A stretch of DNA of 64,000 nucleotides, taken from contig CAZHAX010000006.1 in NCBI GenBank assembly GCA_964530325.1, positions 1 to 64,000 on the forward strand. Reading direction: 5' to 3'. A model generated the notes under the pieces. The model made no database searches. It worked only from the letters and a program-made list of their open reading frames with translations, and was not told the DNA's origin. Below, one piece after another: positions 52,394-60,509 of the stretch. The translations under genes were made by a program, and so were the position numbers. Numbering within the stretch: the first letter of the stretch is position 1; each line of letters opens with the position of its first letter. Source of the stretch: CAZHAX01 sp964530325 (GTDB lineage Bacteria > Chloroflexota > Anaerolineae > B4-G1).

Positions 52394-52984
52394 CTAGTCG
52401 ACGAAGCCGAAGTGGTCCAAGGGCCAGTAAGATAGCCAGGCTCGGCCGACCAGGCAGTCGATGGCCACCGGACCGAAGGAGCGGGAGTCGTTCGACGCTC
52501 CCCTGTTATCCCCGAGGACGAATACGTGTGCCGGGGGCACAGTTGCCGGACCGTAGCTGCCGCCGCCCAGGCGAAAGGTCCACTCCTCGACCAGCAGGTC
52601 TCCGTTGATATAGACCTCGCCGCCGCGGACCTCGATAGTCTCGCCCTCGAGCCCGATGACGCGCTTGATCAGCAACTCCTCTTCGGCGGGCAGGTCGATC
52701 ACCACGATGTCGCCGCGGCGCGGCCCGTGCAGCAGGCTGTAGGTGACCTTCTCCACGACGACGCGGTCGGTGTTGTGCAGCGTGGGCTCCATGCTCTGCC
52801 CGAGAACCTGCGTGGCCTGGGCCAGGAAGACGTTGATGGCAATGGCGATGATGACGGCCGGGATCAGCGTCTCCGCGATCTCGCGCAGCACACGCAAGGT
52901 CCAGACGCCTACCTGCCGCGCTGTGACCCGGGGCTCGGCCTCGTACTCTGCTTCGTACTCAGATTCAGAGGGCAGCTCGGCCAT
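52394..52984 (-). CDS. lepB: Signal peptidase I
   Basis: This 196-residue membrane protease removes signal peptides on the outer side. One membrane helix (TLIPAVIIAIAINVFLAQA) precedes the catalytic Ser64 in GQSMEPTL, and Lys107 lies in LIKRVIGLEGE. HVFVLGDNRGASNDSR is the C-terminal box. It lies 19 bases after pnp on the same strand and is probably co-transcribed. It would serve the many exported proteins of this window. Confidence 0.96.
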   Translation of the reverse strand: MAELPSESEYEAEYEAEPRVTARQVGVWTLRVLREIAETLIPAVIIAIAINVFLAQATQVLGQSMEPTLHNTDRVVVEKVTYSLLHGPRRGDIVVIDLPAEEELLIKRVIGLEGETIEVRGGEVYINGDLLVEEWTFRLGGGSYGPATVPPAHVFVLGDNRGASNDSRSFGPVAIDCLVGRAWLSYWPLDHFGFVD

Positions 52985-53003
52985 TCTGCTTCAGGAACTG
53001 TGG

Positions 53004-55166
53004 CTAGGAGCGGCGCGGAGGGCGCCGGCCCTTGCTGTTGCTCCGCCGGCCGGTCGGCCGATCGGCGGCCCGGGCTTCGTCCGCGGTCCACCCTTCGAGC
53101 ACTGCCTGGCGCGACAGGCGAATCTTGCCGTCCGGGCTGACATCGGTGACCATCACCATGATCTCGTCGCCGACCTTGACCACGTCCTCCACCCGCTCCA
53201 CGCGCTCGCTCGCCAGCTGCGAGATGTGCACCATTCCGTCCACGCCGGGGAGGATCTCTACGAAGCTGCCGAAGTCGGTGTTGCGTACCACCCGCCCGGT
53301 ATAGATGCGGCCGATCTCCGCCTCTTCGGTCAATTCCTCGATCAGGCGCTGGGCCTTCTCTGCGGCGGGGCCGCTCTTCGAGGCAATGAAGATCGTGCCA
53401 TCATCCTCGATGTCGATCCGGACCTCGCATTCCTCCTGCAGAGAGCGGACCGTCTTGCCTCCCGGGCCGATAACGGCGCCCAGCTTATCTGGGTCGATGT
53501 GCAGGATGGTCATTCGCGGGGCGTGCTCGGAGAGCTCAGCTCGCGGCTCAGGTATGGTCTGTTTGATCGTATCCAGGATCCGCAAGCGGGCCTTCCGGGC
53601 CTGCTCGAGCGCTTCGGAGAGGAGCTCGTCGGAGATGCCGGCGATCTTGATGTCCATCTGCAGGGCGGTGATGCCCTCGCTGGTGCCAGCGACCTTGAAG
53701 TCCATATCGCCGAAGTGATCCTCCAGGCCCTGGATATCAGTCAGGATGCGGGATCTGCCGTCCTCGGACATCAGACCCATGGCGATCCCGGCTACCGGCG
53801 CCTTGATCGGCACACCGGCGTCCATCAGCGCCAGCGTGCTGCCGCAGACGCTGGCCATCGACGTCGAGCCGTTCGAGCTGAGAACCTCGCTGACGACCCG
53901 GATGGTGTAGGGGAACTCCTCGACGGGCGGCACGACCGGCAGGAGGGCCCGCTCGGCGAGCGCTCCGTGGCCGATCTCCCGGCGTCGTGGACCTCGTAGG
54001 GGACGGGTTTCGCCGGTCGAGTAGGGCGGGAAATTGTAGTGGTGCATGTACCGTTTCGAGTCCTCTGGGAAGATGTCGTCCAGCATCTGCTCTTCGCGGG
54101 GAGTTCCCAGAGTGGCGACGCTCAGTACCTGCGTCTCGCCGCGGCTGAAGAGGCCCGAGCCGTGGGTCCGGGGCAGCAGAGCAACCTCGGCCGACAGCGG
54201 CCGAATGGCATCCAGGGCGCGATCGTCTGCCCTGACGCCGTCCTGGATGGTGCGCTGGCGCACTGCCGCCTTCAGGAGCTTGTTGAGCGCCTCCACGACC
54301 ATTCCGCCATCCCATTCGTCCTGGAGGCTCTCTACGAGACTGGCCTGAAGATCGCCAACGCGCTGGTCGCGCTCTGCCTTCGATTCTGCTCCATAAGCCA
54401 CAGTGGCTGCCTGGTCGCCGGCCTTCTGCCGAACCGCCTCGATCAGTTCCTTGGGCAGTTCGTAGGGCTCGTAGCTGCGCTTCGGCCTGCCGATCGCCTT
54501 GCGCATCTCCTCTTGGACGCGGATAAGCTCCTGCATCGCCTCGCGGCCGGTCGTCAGAGCATCGACCATCTTGCTCTCGACAACCTCGTTCGCTCCGGCC
54601 TCAACCATGACCAGGGCGTCTGCTGTACCGGCGACCTTCAGATCGAGCACGCCGGCCTCTACCTGAGAGACCGTGGGGTTAGCCACCAGCTCGCCGTCTA
54701 CCATGCCCACGCGCAGAGCGCCGACCGGCCCGTTGAAGGGGATATCGGAGATGGTGAGAGCGGCCGATGCGCCGACTATGGCCAGCACGTCCGAGAAGTT
54801 CTCGTCGTCCTGGGAGAGCGGCGTGATGACTATCTGCACATCGTTGCGCAGATCGTCCGGGAAGAGGGGGCGAAGGGCCCGGTCCGTGAGCCGCATGGTG
54901 AGCGTTGCCGACTCGGTGGGACGGCCTTCGCGGCGGAAGAAAGACCCCGGTATGCGGCCAACGGCATAGAGCCGCTCTTCGAAATCTACGGAAAGGGGAA
55001 AGAAGGAGATGCCTTCGCGGACGTTCTTCGACATTGTCGCGGTGACAAGTAAGAGTGTGTCACCGCAGCTGACCGTCACGGCACCGTCTGCCTGCTGGGC
55101 CAGCTTGCCCGTCTCGATCCTGACTTCCTTGCCACCCAGTGTGGCAGAGAACTGCTGGATATTCAC
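53004..55166 (-). CDS. pnp: Polynucleotide phosphorylase
   Basis: This 720-residue enzyme degrades RNA 3' to 5' with phosphate. Two RNase PH-like halves are seen; the second has FPPYSTGETRPLRGPRRREIGHGALAERAL and GTSEGITALQMDIK. The KH domain (KLGAVIGPGGKTVRSLQEE) and S1 domain (GRVVRNTDFGSFVEILPGVDGMVHISQL) close it, before a short basic tail. It follows rpsO with a 216-base gap, the classic rpsO-pnp order. Confidence 0.97.
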   Translation of the reverse strand: MNIQQFSATLGGKEVRIETGKLAQQADGAVTVSCGDTLLLVTATMSKNVREGISFFPLSVDFEERLYAVGRIPGSFFRREGRPTESATLTMRLTDRALRPLFPDDLRNDVQIVITPLSQDDENFSDVLAIVGASAALTISDIPFNGPVGALRVGMVDGELVANPTVSQVEAGVLDLKVAGTADALVMVEAGANEVVESKMVDALTTGREAMQELIRVQEEMRKAIGRPKRSYEPYELPKELIEAVRQKAGDQAATVAYGAESKAERDQRVGDLQASLVESLQDEWDGGMVVEALNKLLKAAVRQRTIQDGVRADDRALDAIRPLSAEVALLPRTHGSGLFSRGETQVLSVATLGTPREEQMLDDIFPEDSKRYMHHYNFPPYSTGETRPLRGPRRREIGHGALAERALLPVVPPVEEFPYTIRVVSEVLSSNGSTSMASVCGSTLALMDAGVPIKAPVAGIAMGLMSEDGRSRILTDIQGLEDHFGDMDFKVAGTSEGITALQMDIKIAGISDELLSEALEQARKARLRILDTIKQTIPEPRAELSEHAPRMTILHIDPDKLGAVIGPGGKTVRSLQEECEVRIDIEDDGTIFIASKSGPAAEKAQRLIEELTEEAEIGRIYTGRVVRNTDFGSFVEILPGVDGMVHISQLASERVERVEDVVKVGDEIMVMVTDVSPDGKIRLSRQAVLEGWTADEARAADRPTGRRSNSKGRRPPRRS

Positions 55167-55226
55167 TTGTTCCTCCGTGTCTGGGGCCAGGCGCGGAGTT
55201 CAGGAACTGGGAGCTGCCCCCCAAAG

Positions 55227-55246
55227 CTCAGCGTTTGAACGCTGAG
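55227..55246 (-). other. Hairpin in the rpsO-pnp intergenic leader
   Basis: CTCAGCG and CGCTGAG flank a six-base loop that can extend by two more pairs. It lies in the rpsO-pnp spacer, where other bacteria have an RNase III or terminator site. No T-run follows, so processing is a better guess than termination. Confidence 0.4.
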
Positions 55247-55382
55247 AGACAATCCCCAATGCCTGCACCCACGCCTGGTGCTCCGTGTCGTATCAGTTCT
55301 AGAGAGAGGACTGCCGCAAGGGCGGCCTGGCCGCTCGTCCAAACCTGACCACTGGCGCGGACTGATCCGCGCTACCAACTAC

Positions 55383-55652
55383 CTACCTGCGCAGCCCGAG
55401 CCGCTGGATGATCGCTCGGTAGCGGTCTGGGTCGCTACGGCTGAGATACACAAGATGACGCCTGCGCTGGCCGACCATTTTGAGCAGTCCCCTTCGGGAG
55501 TGCTCGTCGTGCTTGTGTGACTTAAGGTGCTCGGTCAGCTGGTTGATGCGTGTCGTCAACAGCGCAATCTGCACCTCGGGCGAGCCCGTATCGTTTGTCG
55601 CCCGCGCGTACTCGTGTATTATCGTCTGCTTGTCGTCCTTCGATAACACCAC
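55383..55652 (-). CDS. rpsO: 30S ribosomal protein S15
   Basis: This 89-residue protein binds 16S rRNA. LSKDDKQTIIHEYARATNDTG, SPEVQIALLTTRINQLTEHLK and HSRRGLLKMVGQRRRHL are the standard S15 blocks. It starts with GTG at 55652, with AGGAGG upstream. Confidence 0.98.
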   Translation of the reverse strand: MVLSKDDKQTIIHEYARATNDTGSPEVQIALLTTRINQLTEHLKSHKHDEHSRRGLLKMVGQRRRHLVYLSRSDPDRYRAIIQRLGLRR

Positions 55653-55833
55653 CGTTCCCTCCTAAGAAACAGACAGGAGGGGGCTCACACACGCCCCTCC
55701 TGGCAACCGCCAAAAGGCATTCTACCACGATTCAGCGATCGGCGCAAACCCACGCCGGGAGCACAGCTGGGAGATGGGCCAAGAGACCCTCGGCCGCAGC
55801 CTCTCCGGTGCTGGCCCGGTCCGCCGCCAACGG

Positions 55834-55862
55834 TTGTGGCTTGGCCTGAATCGCGGTAGAAT
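55834..55862 (+). promoter_or_regulatory. Sigma-70-like promoter of the murJ-methyltransferase gene
   Basis: TTGTGG (55834-55839) and TAGAAT (55857-55862) are separated by 17 bases. The TTG start lies 42 bases downstream, with GGAGG about 8 bases before it. Confidence 0.5.
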
Positions 55863-55903
55863 GGTCCGCTCACTCCAGGAGAGGCAACCGCGGAGGATGT
55901 CCT

Positions 55904-58399
55904 TTGGAGCAACCAACCACCAGACCGTCACAGCCCGGAGTCGAGGTGGCTCAGGCTGCCGGCCTGATCGCGCTGGGCAACATCGCCAGCCGGGCCCTCG
56001 GCCTGGCGCGCGAGATGGTCAAGTCCGGCCTCTTCGGAGCGGGCGTGAACGTCGACGCTCTCAACGTGGCCTTCCGCCTTCCCAACACCTTCTACGAGCT
56101 CCTGGTCGGCGGAATGGTCAGCTCCGCCCTCGTGCCGGTACTGTCCGGCTACACCAGCCGGGAAACCAGAGTGGAGCTGTGGCGGCTGTTGAGTGTGCTG
56201 CTCGGCACCGTCTGTGTCATCTCATCGCTGCTCCTGGTGGTCGGCGAATGGCTGGCGCCGGAGTTGATCCAGCTCTCGGCGGGAGGGCTGTCCCTCGAGG
56301 ACCAGGACTTTGCCGTCGGGCTGCTGCGGCTGATGCTCCCCGGCGTCGTCCTGCTGAGCATTGCCAGTATGCTCACCGGGGCCCTGTTCGCGCTGAAGCG
56401 CTTCACGCTGCCCGCCTTCACCGGCGTCGTCTTCAATGCCTCCATCGTCCTGGTGGCCTGGGCCCTGGGCAGGTCGTGGGGGGTGGGCAGCATGGCCGTC
56501 GGAATGCTGCTGGGAGCAGCGGCGCAGGTGCTTCTGCAGCTGCCAGCCCTGCGAGACCTGCCGCTCCGCCTGAGCCTTGACCTGCGCCATCCCGCGCTGC
56601 GCCGCATCGGCCGGCTCTACCTGCCGATCCTGCTGGGAATCGCCGTCGACAACCTGCTCACCGTTCTGCCGAGCTACAACCTGGCCTCGCACATCAGCCA
56701 GTCGTCGATATCGTGGATGGAGTATGCGGCGACGATCGTCCAGGTGCCGCTGGGGCTGGTAGTCACCGCCGTCTCGCTGGCTATCCTACCCACGCTCTCG
56801 CGTCAGGCAAGCGTGGAGGAGACCGGTCCCTTTCAGGAGACCCTGGCTCAGGGACTGCGCCTAGTCCTGGCCCTGGTCATCCCGGCGACGGTCGGGCTGT
56901 CCGTGTTGGGGGAGCCGATCATCGGTCTCCTCCTGGAGCACGGCGTCTTCACGTCTGCGGACACGGCGGCGGTGGCCGGCGCTCTCCACAGCGCTCTGCT
57001 CGGCCTGGTCTTCTATGCTATCGACCAGCCGCTTATCTACGCCTTCTATGCCCGGAAGGACACACTGACGCCGGCTCTCGTGGGGGTGTTCTCCTCCGTC
57101 TTCTACGCTCTGACGGCGTTTGTCCTGTACCGGGCGGGCCTGCTCACGCTGCCGCTGCTCGTACTCGTCAACTCGTTCAAGCTGACCTTCCACGCGGTGG
57201 CTATGCTCTTGCTCACCAGGCGCAAGCTCGGCGGACTGGGCGATCACGGACTCTGGTCGCTGTCATTGAGGGCCGTACTGGCCTCATTGGTCATGGCCGG
57301 GATCTCCTGGGCCGCCTTGGGCGCTGTTGTGCCTGTCGCCCCGGCAGGCCTGGCGGGCGAGCTGATGGTCGTCGGTGTTCCCGGCGCGGCCGGACTAGTT
57401 GTGTACTTGCTGCTGGCCTTGGCGCTGAGAGTTGAGGAGATCCGTCTGCTGCGGGACGCGCTGGCGCAGACAGCCAGGCGCTTGACGCACTATATCCGCC
57501 AGACTATAATCCGGACGCCGCCGGGGCGGGAGGATAGTGAGGCTCACTTGAGTAGTCAGCGTAGCCGGCCAGTCTGCAGCGAGCGGTACGACGAGGCCTA
57601 TTTCCTGGGTGCGTGCGAGGGGTATGAGGAGTTCATCGCCAGCGAAGGTGAACAGCTGTCCCGCCGCCTCGTCCAGGCCCTCGAGGCAGCCGACGTTGGG
57701 CCCGGGACGGCCGTGCTCGACATCGGTTGTGGCAGGGGCGAGGTACTGCGCCACTGCGCAGGCCTGGGAGCTCGGGCGTACGGCATCGACTATGCACCGG
57801 CCGCCCTGCGCATGGCCCTGCCCTCTGCGCCCGCCGGGCAGGAGAGCACGGATCGCTTCGGTCTCTACCAGGCCGAAGCGAAGGTGCTCCCCTTTCCCTC
57901 CGAGGCCTTTGATCGCGTACTGATGTTTGATCTGGTCGAACACCTGCACCCTTGGGAGCTGGACCAGGCTCTGGCGGAGGCCCGCCGTGTCCTGCGCCCC
58001 GCGGGCCTGCTGGCCATCCACACTGCGCCGAATGTGTGGTACGATCGGTATGCCTACCCGCTGGTCCGCCTGGTGCGGCGGGCAATGGGCCAGGGGATGC
58101 GGTACCCCAGGGACCCCCGCGCGATAGTACCGGCGAACCTCGACGTTCACGTCAACGAACAGAGCTCGTGCAGCCTGCGCCGCGTGCTCAGGCGCGCCGG
58201 CTTCACTCCACGGGTCTGGCTGGATACGCCGCCGCAGAATCGGCGGGAGGGTGTCCTTCTGGCCGCGTCACGACACGTTCTATTCAACTGGCCGCCGTTT
58301 CGCTGGTTCTTCGAGCGGGAGGTGTTCGCCGTGGCCAGGAAGAAGGGCAAGGCCGGCCGGCCGGCCCGCTCCCCGGATGGGCGAGGGCGTTCGGCATGA
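55904..58399 (+). CDS. murJ: MurJ-like lipid II flippase fused to a class I methyltransferase
   Basis: The 831-codon frame has two parts. Residues 1-530 form a MurJ/MviN flippase with about 13-14 helices (ASRALGLAREMVKSGLFGAG and RLPNTFYELLVGGMVSSALVP are the hallmark blocks). Residues 560-831 form a methyltransferase with motif I VLDIGCGRGEVLRHC near 604 and FDLVEHLHPWE. No stop separates them. A near-perfect promoter (57482-57510), a GGGAGG and a TTG at 57548 lie in the linker, so the methyltransferase may also be made alone. The 3' end overlaps the sortase start as ATGA. Confidence 0.85.
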   Translation: MEQPTTRPSQPGVEVAQAAGLIALGNIASRALGLAREMVKSGLFGAGVNVDALNVAFRLPNTFYELLVGGMVSSALVPVLSGYTSRETRVELWRLLSVLLGTVCVISSLLLVVGEWLAPELIQLSAGGLSLEDQDFAVGLLRLMLPGVVLLSIASMLTGALFALKRFTLPAFTGVVFNASIVLVAWALGRSWGVGSMAVGMLLGAAAQVLLQLPALRDLPLRLSLDLRHPALRRIGRLYLPILLGIAVDNLLTVLPSYNLASHISQSSISWMEYAATIVQVPLGLVVTAVSLAILPTLSRQASVEETGPFQETLAQGLRLVLALVIPATVGLSVLGEPIIGLLLEHGVFTSADTAAVAGALHSALLGLVFYAIDQPLIYAFYARKDTLTPALVGVFSSVFYALTAFVLYRAGLLTLPLLVLVNSFKLTFHAVAMLLLTRRKLGGLGDHGLWSLSLRAVLASLVMAGISWAALGAVVPVAPAGLAGELMVVGVPGAAGLVVYLLLALALRVEEIRLLRDALAQTARRLTHYIRQTIIRTPPGREDSEAHLSSQRSRPVCSERYDEAYFLGACEGYEEFIASEGEQLSRRLVQALEAADVGPGTAVLDIGCGRGEVLRHCAGLGARAYGIDYAPAALRMALPSAPAGQESTDRFGLYQAEAKVLPFPSEAFDRVLMFDLVEHLHPWELDQALAEARRVLRPAGLLAIHTAPNVWYDRYAYPLVRLVRRAMGQGMRYPRDPRAIVPANLDVHVNEQSSCSLRRVLRRAGFTPRVWLDTPPQNRREGVLLAASRHVLFNWPPFRWFFEREVFAVARKKGKAGRPARSPDGRGRSA
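57482..57510 (+). promoter_or_regulatory. Internal sigma-70-type promoter within the murJ fusion frame
   Basis: TTGACG (57482-57487) and a perfect TATAAT (57505-57510) are separated by 17 bases. Downstream are GGGAGG and an in-frame TTG at 57548, where the methyltransferase part begins. Confidence 0.6.
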
Positions 58400-59379
58400 A
58401 GGATCGCCGCACGGTGGATGAGCTGTCCGTCGAGGAGCTGGAGGAGCTCCTACGCGTCCGCAGGCGGGAGGAGCGAGTGGAGCGGCTGCGCCGCCTGGGC
58501 AAGGAGGCCGAGGGGGAGGTTCGCGATCCTCTGGCGCCGGAGTCGTCTGCGGCGGACTCCTCCAGCGCCGCCGACCACCGGCGATTCCAGGGCGAAGGCG
58601 CCGCAGCTGACTACCGGACACACGAGGTGGATGACGAGGAGACGGGAGGTCCCGGCGCGACAGAAGCGCCCCCAAAGGAGCGGCGTCCCATCCGCTGGGA
58701 CTGGGTCCGGGATAAAGCCCTGCTCGTCGTGGAGATTGCTCTCGTCGTTGCCCTTGTGCTGGTCGTCGCCAGTTCACTCGCCACACTGCATCTCCTGAAC
58801 GAGGCTTCGAGCGGCGCTCAACAGGATCAGCTGCCGACCACCACGCCCACGCCGCTCATTCAGGTTGTCATACTACCTGGGGGCCACTCGCCGCCGAACT
58901 CGCCTGGCGGAGCCGTGCCGCAGGAGATACCTGAGCATCTACGCGACCTGGTGCGCGAGGTCACGCCGCCGCCCGTGCCGACGCGGGGCCCGGAGCACGC
59001 CATTCGCCTACAGATCCCCTCCATCGGCGTTGACGCGCCGGTGGTTGAGGGCGACGACTGGGAAGCCTTGAAACAGGGAGCAGGCCACCACGTCGGCAGT
59101 GCCAACCCGGGCACAACAGGGAACTGCATCATCTCGGCCCACAACGACATATTCGGCGAGATCTTCCGGGACCTGCCGGACCTCGATCTGGGTGCCGAGT
59201 TGCTGCTCTACACAGCCAGCAATGTCTACCGATACGTGGTTGATCAGACCCGGATCATCGAGCCCACGGATGTCAGCGTGATGTACCCCGCCTCCAGCCC
59301 GGTCCTGACGCTCATATCCTGCTATCCCTACGGCATGGACACCCACCGCATCGCGGTCGTGGCCCACCTGCAGCCGTAG
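58396..59379 (+). CDS. Sortase of class D/E type
   Basis: This 327-residue membrane transpeptidase has a long charged N-terminus, one membrane helix (about 109-130, LLVVEIALVVALVLVVASS), a Pro-rich spacer and the sortase barrel (RLQIPSIGVDAPVVEG onward). The catalytic residues are His249 in ISAHNDIFGE, Cys309 in LTLISCYPYG and Arg318 in DTHRIAVVA. Such enzymes attach surface proteins to the wall or polymerise pili. No clear LPxTG-type substrate was found in this window. It is coupled to the murJ fusion by an ATGA overlap. Confidence 0.9.
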   Translation: MKDRRTVDELSVEELEELLRVRRREERVERLRRLGKEAEGEVRDPLAPESSAADSSSAADHRRFQGEGAAADYRTHEVDDEETGGPGATEAPPKERRPIRWDWVRDKALLVVEIALVVALVLVVASSLATLHLLNEASSGAQQDQLPTTTPTPLIQVVILPGGHSPPNSPGGAVPQEIPEHLRDLVREVTPPPVPTRGPEHAIRLQIPSIGVDAPVVEGDDWEALKQGAGHHVGSANPGTTGNCIISAHNDIFGEIFRDLPDLDLGAELLLYTASNVYRYVVDQTRIIEPTDVSVMYPASSPVLTLISCYPYGMDTHRIAVVAHLQP

Positions 59380-59399
59380 GACAGGGGGAGGTCAAGCCA

Positions 59400-59636
59400 A
59401 TGGCCAAGAAGCCCAGTCGAACCAGGAAGAAAGCGCGGAAGGTGCGGCTATCGCCCACCCAGATGATGCAGCCGGGCCAGGAGCAGATGCCCGGTGCCGG
59501 CCCTGTTGGCGGAGCCCGCGGCATCGAGCACCTGCGGGAGGAGTATAGCTACGTCGCAGGCGATCTGAAGAGGGCCCTCGCGCTGGGCGCGCTGATCCTG
59601 ACCGTAGCCATCGCCGCCGTACTGGCCCTCTCCTGA
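59400..59636 (+). CDS. Small basic single-span membrane protein
   Basis: This 78-residue protein has a very basic N-terminus (MAKKPSRTRKKARKVRLS), a Gln/Gly/Pro-rich middle, and a C-terminal membrane helix (ALALGALILTVAIAAVLAL). GGGGGAGG lies 7 bases before the ATG. It follows the sortase by 20 bases and is probably in its operon. The function is unknown. Confidence 0.65.
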   Translation: MAKKPSRTRKKARKVRLSPTQMMQPGQEQMPGAGPVGGARGIEHLREEYSYVAGDLKRALALGALILTVAIAAVLALS

Positions 59637-59698
59637 AGCACGCCGCCCCGCTGGCTGGGCCGCCTGGAGCGCTGCTGCGAGATGCCCAACTGGGGGAA

Positions 59699-60505
59699 TC
59701 AGGCTGCAGCAAGCTCCGGCGCTGGTGCAGGAAGAGGGCGCGCTGATGCCCAGCGCTGCAGCCCCCACCAGACAGCCCAATGGACGGCCACAGCCAGCAG
59801 TAGGCTGTTGGTCAGCCCGAAGAGCACGGCGCTGACGATAGCCAAAGAGGCACGCTGCAGTACCACTGGGGCTCGCTCAGGATCGGCCAGCTGCCTCCTC
59901 CAGGCCGGGTTCAGCAGGGCCTCAAGAGCGACGATGGCCAGGCCGCACCAGGCTGCCCAGTACCTGTCAGCCGCAAGCCCTCCCAGCCAGCTGAAGGTGT
60001 AGGCAGGTGCGTGCCGGTAGAACGCCCAGTGCGCCTCGTGGTAGGCAGCCTCGCGCAGGATCACCCATATGGGCTCGCGCGCCGGCGAAGGGCTTTGGAT
60101 ACGACGGCGGAGGAGAGCCCGGCGGTAGGATGACCAGCCGAGAGCGAGCAGAACCCACGCCCCGAGCGCGAGCGCAGCGGCCAAGCCCATTCTCTGGGCC
60201 CAGTCGACCAGCCTCTCGGGCAGTTCCACGCCGACCTCCAGGCCTACAACGATGCCCAGGTTCAGGTCAAGCGCCGGCCCCCGAATGAGTGCCCCCAGCG
60301 GTATTGCCAAGTAGTAAAGCAACCGCAGGGCCCGCATCGCCCATGGTGACAGGCGGGACGAGCGGATGCGCCTAACCAGCTTGGTAATCCTCTTGCCTCC
60401 GGCGTGGTTCAGAGCCCAGGTGAGTTGAGCCCAAAGGACCGCCACAAGAAAAGAGCCGGCCAGCCACAGCCAGCTCTCCCAGAGTGCATCAGGCCCGGTC
60501 TGCAC
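59699..60505 (-). CDS. Polytopic membrane protein of unknown function
   Basis: This 268-residue protein has about seven hydrophobic segments. A central REAAYHEAHWAFYRHAP and a late LLLAVAVHWAVWW place Glu and His residues in or near the membrane, loosely like the CPBP (Rce1-type) protease family, but the canonical EExxxR is not present. It ends five bases from the histidine kinase gene on the same strand, so the two may function together. Confidence 0.55.
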   Translation of the reverse strand: MQTGPDALWESWLWLAGSFLVAVLWAQLTWALNHAGGKRITKLVRRIRSSRLSPWAMRALRLLYYLAIPLGALIRGPALDLNLGIVVGLEVGVELPERLVDWAQRMGLAAALALGAWVLLALGWSSYRRALLRRRIQSPSPAREPIWVILREAAYHEAHWAFYRHAPAYTFSWLGGLAADRYWAAWCGLAIVALEALLNPAWRRQLADPERAPVVLQRASLAIVSAVLFGLTNSLLLAVAVHWAVWWGLQRWASARPLPAPAPELAAA

Positions 60506-60509
60506 CTAT

